A DNA stretch of 64,000 bases from Peromyscus leucopus (taxonomy: Eukaryota; Chordata; Mammalia; Rodentia; Cricetidae). The stretch's first letter is position 1, and each line of letters opens with the position of its first letter. The stretch covers positions 39,830,456-39,894,455 of the forward strand of contig NC_051070.1 of assembly GCF_004664715.2 (NCBI RefSeq), in the 5' to 3' direction. Shown one piece after another: positions 24,821 to 36,503 of this stretch. The position numbers were made by a program, and so were the translations under genes. The notes beneath the pieces are model-generated. The model saw only the letters and a program-made list of their open reading frames with translations, did not search any database and was not told where the DNA came from.

Positions 24821-26566
24821 TGAATTCTCCCTCTCCTAGCTGAACCAATGCAAGCAGTTATGGACTACTGTGATCTGTGTCAATATAGAATTACAATAGT
24901 CAGATTGTCTGGTATTGGCAAAATTATGTGGACCAGAAATCAATAGGACATTACAGATAATCTAAAAAGAGATGTAAAAAGAATCTATTAATAGCATATT
25001 TTAAAAAAAATTAATTAATTAATAATTTTCCAGTCTGATCACAGTTTCTACTCCCTCCTCTCATCCCCTTCCCTCCCCCAACCTCTCCTTTCCTCCATTA
25101 TTTACTCCTTTTCCTTTCTCTTCAGAAATATTCAGACCTCCCATAATATCAGGCAGTCATGGTATTCCAAGTTGCAGTAAGACTAGGCACCTCCTCTCCT
25201 ATTGAGGCTGAACAAGACAACATAGTAGGATGTTAGGGTCCCCCAAAGAGGCAACAGAGTCATCCCTAGTAGCTGAAGTTAGTTGATTCTGTGATTTTCT
25301 TATGATGTCCTTGACTCCTCTTGCTCTCTCAGTCCTTCTTCCCATATTCCACAAGATCCCTTGAGGTTCACCTAATGTTTTGCTGTGGGTCTCTGCATCT
25401 GTTTCCTTATGTTGCTCCACAAGCCTCTCTTTGGGTAATTGGGCTAGGCAACAATCTATGACTATAGCAAAATATCATTAGGAATAAATTCATTGAGTAT
25501 TTTTTTTTTGCCAGTAATGACTGGTTTTATCCTAGATTTCTGGGCTGTCTAGGCTCTGTGTACTGGCCCTTCAGGCAGTGTCAGAGATACCTCCTTCTCA
25601 TCATATGGATCTCAAGCTGGATCAGTCATTGGTTGGCCATTCCCATAATTTCTGTGACAGCTTTACCTCAATATATTTTGTAGCCTGGGAAAATTATAGT
25701 TCAAAGGTTATGTCACTGGGTTGGTGTCCCAATCCCTCAACTGGAAGTCTTTCCTGGTTGCAGGTAGTTTCTGGTCCAGGCTCTGTATCCCCCAATCCTG
25801 GGAGTGTTAGCTAGTATCACCCTTATAGATTCCTGGGAATTTCCATTGCACTAAGTTTCTAGCTCATCCTAGATATGGCCCTGATTCTGGATGTCTCTCC
25901 CAGTAATCATTCTCTTCATCCTGCCACTATTTGATCCCTCCTGTTCCCATGCCTACCTCTCCCATCCATACTACTCACCCACCTCATCCACTTGTAATGT
26001 CTATTCTACTTCCCTTTTAGAGTGATATTCATGAGCCCCCCAACTTGAGTCCTCCTTGTTACTTAGCTTCTTTGGGTCTGTGGATTGTAGCATGGCTATC
26101 CTTTATTTTAAGGCTAATAGCCACTTATAAGTGAGTACATACCATGTTTGCTTTCTAGGTTACCTCACTCAAAATGATCTTTTCTACTTCTATCCATATG
26201 CTGGCAAATTTCCTGATGTCATTGTTTTTAACAGGTGAGTAACACACCACAGTGTAGATGTACCACAATTTCATTATCCATTCTTTGGTTAATGGACATC
26301 TTGGTTGTTTCCAGTTGCTGGCTATTTGGAATAAAGCTGCTATGAACATAGCTGAGCAAGTGTCCTTTTATTATGGTAGAACGTTCTTTGACTATATGTC
26401 CAGGAGTGATATAACTAGGTCTTGAGCAGAGTCAATTTTCAGTTTTCTGAGAAACTGTCAGATTGATTTCCAAAGTGGCGATACATGTTTGCACTTCCAC
26501 CAGCACACCAGCAGTGGACGCGTGTTCCCCTTGTTCTACATCCCCTCCAGCATGAGCTGTCACTTT

Positions 26567-26702
26567 TTTTTTTTTAAAGACAGGGTTTCTCTGTGTAGTT
26601 TTGGTCGCTCTGTAGACCATGCTTCCCTCAAACTCACAGAGATCCACCTGGTTCTGCCTCCCGAGTGCTGGGATTGAAGGTGTGCACCACTGTGGCCCAG
26701 CT
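26567..26702 (-). mobile_element. B1 SINE nested in L1
   Basis: AGACAGGGTTTCTCTGTGTA ... GTGCTGGGATTGAAGGTGTG, flanked by TGTCACTT (26,559-26,566 and 26,703-26,710). It splits L1 ORF2, so it postdates the L1. Confidence 0.9.
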
Positions 26703-26822
26703 TGTCACTTGGGTTTTTTATCTTAACCATTCTGACAGGTATAAGATGGAATATTGGAGTTGTTTTAATTTGCATTTCATTGATGGCTGAGGATGCTGAG
26801 TATTTCTTTAAGTGGTCTCATC

Positions 26823-27299
26823 TGTGGTGATAATTTATCTGTGTACCCCAATAAAGTTTATCTGAGAATCACAGGAAAAAGCCAAACACTATAGTAAACA
26901 TAGAAGTCAGACAATGGTAGCACATGCCTTTAATCCTGTCACCCAAAAGACAAAGGTCCATCAGGATCTCTGTGAGTTCAAGGCCACACTGGGAACAGAG
27001 TCAGGAGTGGTGGTATATACCTTTAGTCTCAGCATTATCCATAAAGGTCTGGAGGTCTATACAGACAGACAGGAAGTGAAAGAGCTAGGCAGGAAGAGGA
27101 AGTGATGTAGCTGGGCAGTAAGAGGAAATGAGATTACAGAACAGAAAGGCTTATAGGCATGTGTATACAGGAAGTAGGTCTCTTTGGCTGAGGATCTCCA
27201 AGTGGTAAGAACGTTGTTGACTTCTTTCTGCTCTCAGTTTTAACCTCAATATCTGACTCTGAATTTTTTTTAATAAGACCATTTAGCACTTCATTTACA
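26823..27299 (+). mobile_element. Solo LTR, family 'A', nested in L1, 477 bp
   Basis: TGTGGTGATAATTTATC ... TTTACA with a 6-bp duplication CTCATC (26,817-26,822 and 27,300-27,305). Includes the family's B1-like segments (ATGCCTTTAATCCTGTC, GATCTCTGTGAGTTCAAGGC). L1 text is continuous when the LTR is skipped. Confidence 0.85.
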
Positions 27300-27660
27300 C
27301 TCATCCATTTGAGATTTCTATAGAGAGAATTCTCTGTTTAGATCTGAATCACATTTTTAATTAGATTATTTAGTTTGTTGATGTCTAGTGTCTTGAGTTC
27401 TTTACATATTTTGGATATTAGCTGTATGTCATATGTGGGTTTGTTGAAGATCTTTTCCCATTCTTTAGCCTGCCATTTTGTCCTTTTGACAGGCTCCTTT
27501 GACGTACAGAAGATTTTCAGTTTCATGTGGATGAGGTCCCATTTATTAACTGTTTATCTTAGTACTTCTGCAATTGGTGTTCTGTTCAAGAAGTTGTCTC
27601 CTCTTCCAATTCGTTCAAGGATAATAGAAGATTTTTAAAGTTGCATATCTATCTGGATTG

Positions 27661-28244
27661 TACCCTGAGTTCATGTATTGGTCTTTTTATGCAATGGGAT
27701 TTATTTGTCTCAAAAACTGTAAATTATAAAAAAATCAAAAGAGAAAAATAAAACACAATTGCCAAAGAAAAACTTTTTGCAAATGTTTTGCTTGGGAAAT
27801 TGAATATCAACTTGTAGAGAAATAAAAATAATCATCATTCTAAACCTTTGTCTTATTAAAAAGTAAACTTCAAACTTGACTACAAATTAAATTTAAACAT
27901 ATAACTAAAACAATATTTTCAAGAAAGTTTTTGGCATTTAGTACAGGCAAAAATTTCTTTAAATTAAATTTAAAATCATAAATCATTAAAAAATAGAAAA
28001 TAGGATACCACTAAGGCGGTGTTTTATGAAAACAAATAGGATAAAATGATATTCTCTGAACCTTCAAAGCAGATAATACTTTGTGAACAATATGTAGAAT
28101 ATAAAAATAATGTTTAAAATTCAAATTAAAGAAGAAAGTTGAAGAACCTGTGCAAACTATAAAACAAACAAAAACTAGAGATTTTCAACATAACAGCTCC
28201 ATAAATGCAAAAGAAATCCATGTGAAAATATCCTACATCACATC
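27661..28244. other. No gene seen
   Basis: AT-rich, possibly more old L1, not resolvable by eye. Confidence 0.4.
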
Positions 28245-28770
28245 TGATGTGGGATGTTCTGTATGTCCTGTGGGAGCCTGTTCTTGGGTTCCTCGTGGCT
28301 TTACCCAGCAGGTCCACATAGAGGATGATTAGGATGCATGGGCCTGAGTGCAGGTGTCTGAGATGGTCTGTACTTGGCTGTGCTGGGGGATGGTCTGTAT
28401 GGCAAAAGTGTTGCTCTGATTGGTCAATAAATAAAACCTGATTGGCCATGGCTAGGCAGGAGGTAATGGGCGGGACTAACAGAGAGGAGAAATAAAAGAA
28501 CCGGAAGGCAGAAGGAGACTTCCTGCAGCAGCCGCCAGGACAAGGAAGATGTAAAGTACCAGTAAGCCACGAGCCACATGGCAAGGTATAGATTTATGGG
28601 AATAGATTAATTTAAGATATAAGAACAGTTAGCAAGAAGCCTGCCATGGCCATACAGTTTGAAGCAAAATAAGTCTCTGTGTTTACTTGGTTGGGTCTGA
28701 GCGGCTGTGGGTCTGGTGGGTGAGAAAGATTTGTCCTGACTGTGGGCAAGGCAGGAAAACTCTAGCTACA
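28245..28770 (+). mobile_element. Solo class II ERV LTR, family 'C', 526 bp
   Basis: TGATGTGGGATGTTC ... CTCTAGCTACA with a perfect 6-bp duplication CACATC (28,239-28,244 and 28,771-28,776). Contains GCTCTGATTGGTCAATAAAT, ACCTGATTGGCCATGGC and AAGCCTGCCATGGCCATACA. It is the longest C copy and the best template for the family. The 152-codon minus-strand frame over it is translated LTR, not a gene. Confidence 0.88.
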
Positions 28771-28776
28771 CACATC

Positions 28777-29274
28777 ATCTGTTACAAAAACTCAAATTTA
28801 AACTACAATCACATAGCAGTACATCCATCATTGGTAAAGTTGTTTAAAAAGTAAAGGAGGTGATATAAACCAATATCGATTGGCTCTTCTGAAATGTCTT
28901 TGCCACTTATTTAGAAAGTTAGCATATAACTAGTAGATGCAACAACTGTTAAGTTATTGGATTTTTTTCTCATCAGTATTTTAAAGGTATTTGCATATCA
29001 GAATCATACATGAGAGTTAATTGAACCTTCATTTTATCAAAACTGGAAACAGCTCAGTTGTCCCTCAGTAGGAGAGTGGCTAAAGAGATGGCAGAGGATT
29101 GTGCTCTTAACTGTTGTTCGCACCACTTGTGTGAGCACCTAGTGAGGTGCGTTGAGAAAATGATTCCCAAACTCCATTTATATGATTCCCTATAAAATCA
29201 AGTTAAACATCTTCTAGCTAAAAACATCACCAAATAAATCAGATAACTGGTATCTGAAGTTAAGGACAGGTATT
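28777..29274. other. No gene seen
   Basis: Unique-looking DNA upstream of the L1 target site. Confidence 0.5.
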
Positions 29275-29287
29275 AAGAATTAGAGTG

Positions 29288-29820
29288 TAGAGAGGTGAGT
29301 ATCCGGACCCCATCTCTGGGCACCAGCCACCCTGGGAAGACCTGCCCAACTTGGCCCCAGGTTCTGGTCACCAGGCAGGTCCCCATTTAGCCCCACCGGG
29401 AGGGATCCCCTTTTCCAAGCCCCCTGGCAGCCCCTGCAATCTCCGTGCCCTGCCCCCATGCCCATCTGCCCGAGAACCCAGCCACTTCCTGAGACTTAGA
29501 GACCAGCCCCCAGCTCCCATCCTGCCCCCGACTTCCCTTCTGGACCAGAGGTGAGTATCTGGGCCCAACCCGGACCCCATCCCTGGGCACCAGCCACTCC
29601 GGGAAGACCTGTCCAACTTGGCCCCAGGTTCTGGCCACTGGACAGGTCCCCTTCAAGCCCCACCAGGAAGGATCCCCTTTTCCCAGCCCCCTCTGGCAGC
29701 CCCTGCAATCTCCACGCCCTGCCCCCACGCCCATCTGCCCGAGACCCCAGACACCTCCTGAGACTTAGAGACCGGCCCCAGCTCCCATCCTGCTCCCAAC
29801 CTCCCTTCTGGACCAGAGAC
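29288..29820 (+). promoter_or_regulatory. L1 5' UTR, two tandem GC-rich monomers
   Basis: Two copies start with GAGGTGAGTATC at 29,292 and 29,548 (spacing 256 bp). Both carry CCTGGGAAGACC-type text, CTTGGCCCCAGGTTCTGG, CCCCTGCAATCTCC and CTTCCTGAGACTTAGAGACC-type text. Monomers of this kind carry internal promoter activity in murine L1 (family knowledge). The second copy has an added TCTGGGCCCAACC near its start. The many open frames on the minus strand here reflect high GC, not genes. Confidence 0.88.
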
Positions 29821-29970
29821 TTCCGGTGTAGATAAGAGCTTCCATCCTGCCCCGGAGTTCCCCATTTGGACAAGAGAACCCCCATCTGGACAAGAGAGAG
29901 AGACTTCCTGAATCTGTCAGCTCTTTCTGAACCAAGTACACTGATAAGACCAAGAAGGAACCACAAGGAG

Positions 29971-31120
29971 ATGGGCAGATGTCAAGGCAGAAGCACATAC
30001 AACAAAATGAAGAGCAATACAGCATCACCAGAACCTAGCCTGCCTCCAACATCTAGACCTGAACATCAAAAATTGGAAGAAGCAGAAGAAAGTAGCCTTA
30101 TGAGTGACATCATGAAGAAGTTAGAGGCTTGTGTAGAGGAAAAGACAAGATTATTGGAAGAACACTGTAAACAACTAGAGGAAAGGGCAAACAAATTAGA
30201 AGAAAACAATAAAGTCCTGGAAGAAAACAATAAAGTCCTGGAAGAAAACAATAAAATACAGGAAGAAAACAATAAAGTACTGAAAGAAAATCATGAAAAA
30301 GCAATGAAACAAATAAAGGAAACAGTCCAAGACCTGAAAAAGGGAAATTGAAAAAATAAAGAAGACACAAACAGAGGGAATGCTGGAAATAGAAAACCTG
30401 AGTAAAAGATCGGGAACTTCAGATGCAAGTATAACCAACAGAATGCAAGAGATGGAAGAGAGGATCTCTGGCATTGAAGATACAGTAGAAGAAATAGTTT
30501 CATCAGTCGAAGGAAACACTAAAGCCAACAGTCATGAACCAAAATGTCCAAGAAATCTGGGACACCATGAAAAGACCAAACCTACGAATTATAGGGATAG
30601 AAGAAGGTGAAGAATACCAACTCAAAGGCACAGAAAATATATTCAACAAAATGTAGAAGAAAACTTTTCCAACTTAAAGAAGGAAATGCCTATGAAGATA
30701 CAAGAAGCCTATAGAACACCAAACAGACTAGACCCCCAAAAAAAGTCCCCTTGACACATAATAATTAAACAACTAAATGTACAGAATAAAGAAAGAATAT
30801 TAAAAGCAGTCAAGGAAAAAGGCCAAGTGACCTATAAAGGTAAACCCATCAGAATAACACCCAATTTCTCAATGGAGACTTTGAAAGCCAGAAGGACATG
30901 GACAGATGTAATGCAAACACTAAGAGACCATGGATGTCAGCCCAGACTAATATACCCAGAAAAACTTTCAATCATCATAGACAGAAGGAACAAGACATTC
31001 AAAGACAAAGCCAGATTTAAACAATACCTATCCACAAACCCAGCCCTACAGAAAGCACTAGAAGGAAAATTCCAACTGAAGGAAGTCATATACACACTCG
31101 AAAACACAGGCAATAGATAA
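29971..31120 (+). pseudogene. L1 ORF1 (RNA-binding protein), frameshifted
   Basis: ORF1p coats L1 RNA and acts as a chaperone in the L1 ribonucleoprotein. The start ATG at 29,971 opens a 126-codon frame. An N-terminal region is followed by a coiled coil with heptad repeats (about residues 45-120), including four tandem 7-residue units of the EENNKVL type. The first frame ends near 30,351; the homologous reading continues at 30,380-30,610 in another frame, and the RRM/C-terminal part (readable RITPNFSMETLKARRTW) is at 30,827-31,120. So there are at least two frameshifts, and a stop is seen near 30,653. The original product would be about 380 residues, normal for the family. It cannot be translated whole as it stands. 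Confidence 0.92.
30199..30282 (+). repeat. Four 21-bp tandem units in the ORF1 coiled coil
   Basis: Units start at 30,199, 30,220, 30,241 and 30,262, each beginning GAAGAAAACAATAAA; units 1 and 2 are identical. Each adds one heptad to the coil. Confidence 0.95.
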
Positions 31121-31167
31121 AGCCACAACAGTAAACCCCAAAGAAGAGAAGTACACACACACTACCA

Positions 31168-34100
31168 CCAAAAATAACAGGGAAGAACAATCACTGGTCG
31201 TTAATATCCCTTAATATCAACGGACTTAATTCACCTATAAAAAGACATAGGCTTACAGAATGGATACGAAAGCAGGACCCATCTTTCTGCTGCATACAAG
31301 AAACACATCTCAAATTCAAAGACAGACACTACCTAAGAATAAAAAGCTGGGAAAAGACTTTCCAATCAAATGGTCTTAAGAAACAAGCTGGTGTAGCCAT
31401 CCTGATATCCAACAAAAGAGACTTCAAACTAAAATCAATCAAAAAAGATCAAGAAGGGCATTACATCCTCATCACAGGAATGATCCACCAAGATGAAGTT
31501 TCCATTCTGAACATTTATGCCCCAAACACAAGGGCACCACATATGTAAAAGAAACATTACTAAAGCTTAAACCACATATAAAACCCCACACATTAATAGT
31601 GGGAGATCTCAACACCCCACTTTCACCACAGGACAGATCTCCCAAATCGAAACTTAGCAGAGAAATAAAGGACTTAACTGATGTCATGACCCAAATGAAC
31701 CTAATAGATATCTACAGAACATTCCATCCTAACAAGAAAGAATATACCTTCTTTTCAGCACCCCATGGAACTTTCACTAAAATCGACCACATACTTGGCC
31801 ACAAAGCAAATCTCAACAGATACAAAACAATTGGAATAACCTCCTGTGTTCTATCAGACCACCATGGTTTAAAGTTAGATTTCAACAACAACAAAAACTA
31901 CAGAAAACCTACAATCTCATGGAAACTGAATAATGCTCACCTGAATCACCAATGGGTTAAGGAAGAAATAAAGAAAGAAATTAAAGACTTCCTAGAGATC
32001 AATGAAAATGAAGACACCATATACCCAAACTTATGGGACACTATGAAAGCAGTGCTAAGAGGAAAATTCATAGCACTAAATGCCCACAATAAAGAAGTTG
32101 TAGAAATCTCACACTAGTGACTTAACAGCACAGCTGAAAGCTCTAGAACAAGAAGAAACAAAGTCTCCCAGGAAGAATAGACACCAGGAAATAATCAAAG
32201 TGAGAGGTAAAATTAATAAATTAGAAACTAAGAGAATAATACAAAAATTAATGAAACAAAGAGTTGGTACTTTGAGAAAATCAACAAGATAGACAAGCCC
32301 TTATCCAAACTAACCAAAAGACAGAGAGAGAGAATCCAAATCAACAAAATCAGAAATGAAAAGGGGACATAACAACAGATATTGAGGAAATCCAGAGAAT
32401 TATAAGGTCATATTTCAAAAACCTCTACTCCACAAAACTGGGAAACCTAAAAGAAATGGACATTTTTCAGGATAGGTACCACATACCTAAGTTAAATCAA
32501 GACAAGATAAACTATTTAAATAGTCCAATAGCCCCTAAGGAAATAGAAACAGTCATTAAAAGTCTCCCAACCCAAAAAAACCCAGGACCAGATGGTTTCA
32601 GCGCAGAATTCTACCAGATCTTCAAAGAAGAGTTAATACCAATACTCTAAATTGTTCCACATAATAGAAACAGAAAGAACATTACCAAACTCCTTCTATG
32701 AGGCTACAATTACTCTGATTCCTAAACCAAGCAAGGATGCAACAAAGAAAGAGAACTACAGACCGATCTCCCTCATGAACATTGATGCAAAAATACTCAA
32801 TAAAATACTGGCAAACAGACTCCAAGAACACATCAGAACAATTATCCACCATGATTAAGTAGGCTTCATCCCAGGGATGCAAGGGTGGTTCAACATACGA
32901 AAGTCCATCAATGTAATACACCATATAAACAAACTCAAAGAAAAAGACCACATGATCATCTCACTAGATGCAGAAAAGGCATTTGACAAAATCAACACCC
33001 CTTCATGATAAAAGTCTTGGAGCGATCAGGAATACAGGGAACATACCTAAACTTAATAAAGGTAATATATAGCAAACCAACAGCCAACATCAAATTAAAT
33101 GGAGAGAAACTCAAAGCAATTCCACTAAAATCAGGAACGAGGCAAGGCTGTCCACTCTCCCCATACTTATTCAATATAGTACTTGAAGTTCTAGCCAGAG
33201 CAATAAGAAAACATAAGGAGATTAAGGGGATACAAATTGGAAAGGAAGAAGTCAAGCTTTCCCTATCTGCAGACGACATGATAGTATACTTGAGTGACCC
33301 CAAAGATTCCACCAAGGAACTGATAAAGCTTATAAACACCTTCAGTGACATAGCAGGATACAAGATCAACTCAAAAAAATCAGTAGCCCTCCTATATTCA
33401 ATGGACAAAGAAGCTGAGAAGGCAATTAGAGATACATCACCCTTTACAATAGCCACAAATGGCATAAAATACCTTGGGGTAACACTAACCAAGCAAGTGA
33501 AGGACCTACATGACAAGAACTTTAAGTCCCTGAAGAAAGAAATTAAAGAAGATGTCAGAAAATGGAAAGATCTCTCATGCTCATGGATAGGCAGGGTTAA
33601 CATAGTAAAAATGGCAATCTTTCCAAAAGCAATCTACAGATTCAATGCAATCCCCATCAAAATACCAACACAATTCTTCACAGACCTGGAAAGAATAATA
33701 CTCAACTTCATATGGAAAAACAAAAAACCCAGGATAGCGAAAAGAATCCTGTACAATAAAGCAACCTCTGGAGGCATCATGATCCCTGACTTCAAGCTCT
33801 ACTATAGAGCTACAGTAATAAAAACAGCTTGGTATTGGCATAAAAACCGACATGTGGACCAATGGAATCAAATTGAAGACCCTGACATTAACCCACACAC
33901 CTATGAACATATAATTTTTGACAAAGAAGCCAAAAGTGTACAATGGAAAAAAGAAAGTATCTTCAACAAATGGTGCTGGCATAATTGGATATAAACGTGT
34001 AGAAGGCTGCAAATAGATCCATATCTGTCACCGTGCACAAAACTTAAGTCCAAGTGGATCAAGGACCTCAACATAAATCCAGCTACTCTGAACCTGCTAG

Positions 34101-34992
34101 AAGAGAAAGTAGGAAGTAGTCTTGAACGCATTGGCATAGGAGATCACTTCCTAAATATAACACCAGTAGCACAGACACTGAGACAAACAATCAATCAATG
34201 GGACCTCTTGAAACTGAGAAGCTTTTGTAGAGCAAAGGATACGGTCAACAAGGCAAAGCGATAGCCTACAGTATGGGAAAAGATCTTCACCAACCCCAAA
34301 TGTGAAGAGGACTGATATCAAGAATATATAAAGAACTCAAGAAATTAGACATCAAAACGACCAACAGTCCAATTGAGAAATGGGCTTTAGAACTAAACAG
34401 AGAATTCTCAACAGAGGAATCTCAAATGGCTGAAAGACATTTAAGGAATTGCTCAATATCCCTAATCATCAGGGAAATGCAAATCAAAACAACTCTGAGA
34501 TACCACCATATGCCTGTCAGAACGGCTAAGATCAAAAACACTGAAGACACTTTATGCTGGAGAGGATGTGGAACTAGGAGAATTCTCCTCCACTGCTGGT
34601 GGGAATGCAAGCTTGTACAACCACTTTGGAAATCAATATGGTGCTTTCTTAGAAAATTTGGAATCAATCTCCCCAAGGATCCAGCTATACCACTCCTGGG
34701 CATATGCCCAAGAAATGCTCAATCATACCACAAGAGCACTTGCTCAGCTATGTTTATATCAGCATTGTTTGTAATAGCCAAAACCTGGAAACAACCTAGA
34801 TGCCCTTCAACTGAAGAATGGATAAATAAATTGTGGCACATATACACAATGGAATACTACTCAGCAGAGAAAAACAATGACATCATGAGGTTTGTAGGCA
34901 AATGGATGGATCTAGAAAAAATCATCCTGAGTGAGGTAACCCAGACTCAGAAAGACAAATATGGTATGTGCTCACTCATAGGAAGATGCTAG
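31168..34992 (+). pseudogene. L1 ORF2 (endonuclease - reverse transcriptase), multiply broken
   Basis: ORF2p nicks target DNA and primes reverse transcription from the nick. Readable in order: the endonuclease start with NGLN and CIQETHL (about 31,215-31,305), the end of the endonuclease with KIDHILG and SDHHGLKL (31,780-31,880), reverse transcriptase with [13 protein letters not shown] (near 32,580), [11 protein letters not shown] (near 32,960), [15 protein letters not shown] (near 33,130) and the active-site loop near 33,270. The C-terminal Cys-rich segment CWRGCG ... LLHCWWEC is near 34,560-34,610, and the end is at 34,992. Breaks: frameshifts near 31,545, between 32,117 and 32,456, and near 33,000; stops at about 32,650 and 32,857; a stop at 33,994 with shifted frames after it. 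The catalytic loop reads SADD where FADD/YADD is usual. No single frame encodes a working protein. Confidence 0.93.
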
Positions 34993-35880
34993 ATGTGGAA
35001 CAAGGATGACTGGACTGCTACTCACATCACCAGTGAGGCTACCTGAAAACAGGACCCAAGAAAAACACGGAGAAATGGATGAGATCTACATGAACAGCCT
35101 GGACATGAGTGGGAGCAATGAATGGTGAGGGTCGCTGGAAAGAGAGCGGAGATCCTAGCTGGATCAAGAAAAGAGAGGGAGAACAAGGAATAGGAGACCA
35201 TGGTAAATGAAGACCACATGAGAAAAGGAAGAAACAAAGAGCTAAAGAGGCCCACAGAAATCCACAAAGATACCCCACAAAAGACTGCTGGCAATGGTCG
35301 AGAAACAGCCGGGACTGACCTACTCTGGTGATGGGATGGCCAAACACCCTAATAGTTGTGCCATAAACCCATCCAAGGACTGAGGAATCTGGATGCAGAC
35401 ATCCACGGCTAGGCCCTGGTGGAGCGCTGGAGTCTAATTAGTGAGAAAGAGGAGGGTCTATATGAGCGAGAATTGTTGAAACCAAGGTTGGATAAAGCAC
35501 AGGGACAAATAGCCAAAAGAATGGAAACACATGAACTATGAACCAAAGGCTGAGGGGCCCCAACTGGATCAGTCCCTCTGAATAGGTGAGACAGTCGATT
35601 GGCTTGATCTGTTTGGGAGGCATCTAGGCAGTGGTACCAGGTCCTGGGCTCGTTGCATGAGTTAGCTGTTTGAAACCTGGGACTTATGCAGGGACGCTTG
35701 GCTCAATCTGGGAGGAGGGACTGGACCTGCCTGGACTGAGTCTATCAGGTCAATCCCAGTCCTCAGGGGAGACCTTGATCTGGAGGCGGTGGGAATGGGG
35801 GTGGGCTGGGGGGAAGGGGAGGGGGACAGGAAGGGAGAGAACAAGGGAATCTGTGGCTATTATGTAGAACTGAATAGTAT

Positions 35881-35927
<47 letters not shown>

Positions 35928-35943
35928 AAAGAAAGAAAGAAAA
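34993..35943 (+). other. L1 3' UTR with G-rich tract and A-rich tail
   Basis: Runs from the ORF2 stop to AAATAAATAAAT repeats. A G-rich purine tract lies at about 35,780-35,850 (GGGAATGGGGGTGGGCTGGG and onward), the conserved polypurine feature of rodent L1 3' UTRs. The tail is (AAAT)n plus GAAAGAAAGA rather than pure A. Confidence 0.88.
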
Positions 35944-35956
35944 AAGAATTAGAGTG

Positions 35957-36336
35957 CATGTAATATAAAGAAGCAAAATTTGAACTAAGTTATATTTAAT
36001 AGTAGAGAATGGTGTCTTTTACATGCGTGGATTCCTGGATTCACTTATCAGCATAAAAAAAAATGGCAAAATAAAATGCCAAAGGTAATGTAAGTCTTCC
36101 TCTGTTTGACTTAAGATTACAATTAAAATTGTTATATTGTAATATAACTTCACAGAAATAGCATTAGGAAAAATTAGATAGAGGACATACACAGTTTTTC
36201 TGTTGTAACTTTTACAGACACAGTGTAATCTGCACCAGAATGAAAGGATAAAAATGTATGTAGTTAAAAGTGAGATGATGTTGATGCTGATGATTTGCCA
36301 AATTTTGAATGAGATTTGACCTATGCCTTTCAAAAC
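35957..36336. other. No gene seen
   Basis: A 104-codon minus-strand frame (36,019-36,333) is AT-rich with no recognisable motif. Confidence 0.45.
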
Positions 36337-36503
36337 TTTTATTTTATTTATTTATTTTGCTTTATTTGAGACAGGGTTTTTCTGTGTAGCCCTGGCTATC
36401 CTGGAACTGACTGTGTAGACCAGGCTGGCCTTGAACTCACAGAGAAACTCCTGCCTCTGCCTCCTAACTGCTGGGATTAAAGGTGTGCGTCAACACTGCA
36501 TGC
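36337..36503 (-). mobile_element. B1 SINE
   Basis: ATTT-rich tail, then GAGACAGGGTTTTTCTGTGT, GTAGACCAGGCTGGCCTTGA, GCTGGGATTAAAGGTGTGCG. TTCAAAA occurs on both sides. Confidence 0.9.

Larger units (their letters stand above)
25008..27660 (-). mobile_element. 5'-truncated L1, minus strand, with two nested insertions
   Basis: The 3' end lies near 25,010 (polypyrimidine, i.e. G/A-rich on the element strand), followed by 3' UTR, then the ORF2 C-terminal coding part at 26,155-26,349 (minus), where WKQPRCPLTKEWI and KIILSEVT are readable as in the full-length L1 here. Further ORF2 text lies at 27,338-27,526. A B1 (26,567-26,702) and a solo LTR (26,823-27,299) interrupt ORF2; L1 text resumes at 27,306. 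Only the 3' part of ORF2 is present and it is frameshifted. The upstream end near 27,660 is uncertain. Confidence 0.85.
29288..35943 (+). mobile_element. Full-length-structure L1 retrotransposon, coding regions broken
   Basis: A perfect 13-bp duplication AAGAATTAGAGTG flanks it (29,275-29,287 and 35,944-35,956). Order: GC-rich monomeric 5' UTR, ORF1, ORF2, G-rich 3' UTR, A-rich tail of AAAT units. At about 6.66 kb it has the length and order of an intact rodent L1, so it inserted complete. Frameshifts and stops in both ORFs make autonomous retrotransposition unlikely. The intact target-site duplication and two readable monomers argue that it is fairly recent. Confidence 0.95.

Noticed and set aside
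28126..28584. 152-codon minus-strand frame
   Set aside because: Mostly covers the solo LTR at 28,245-28,770; no coding motif.
29280..29966. Several long overlapping frames on both strands
   Set aside because: They fall in the GC-rich L1 5' UTR monomers, where stops are scarce; no conserved domain.
30066..30370. Minus-strand Phe/Ser/Leu-rich frames
   Set aside because: Antisense of the ORF1 coiled-coil repeats.
32992..33603. 203-codon minus-strand frame
   Set aside because: Antisense shadow of L1 ORF2 reverse transcriptase.
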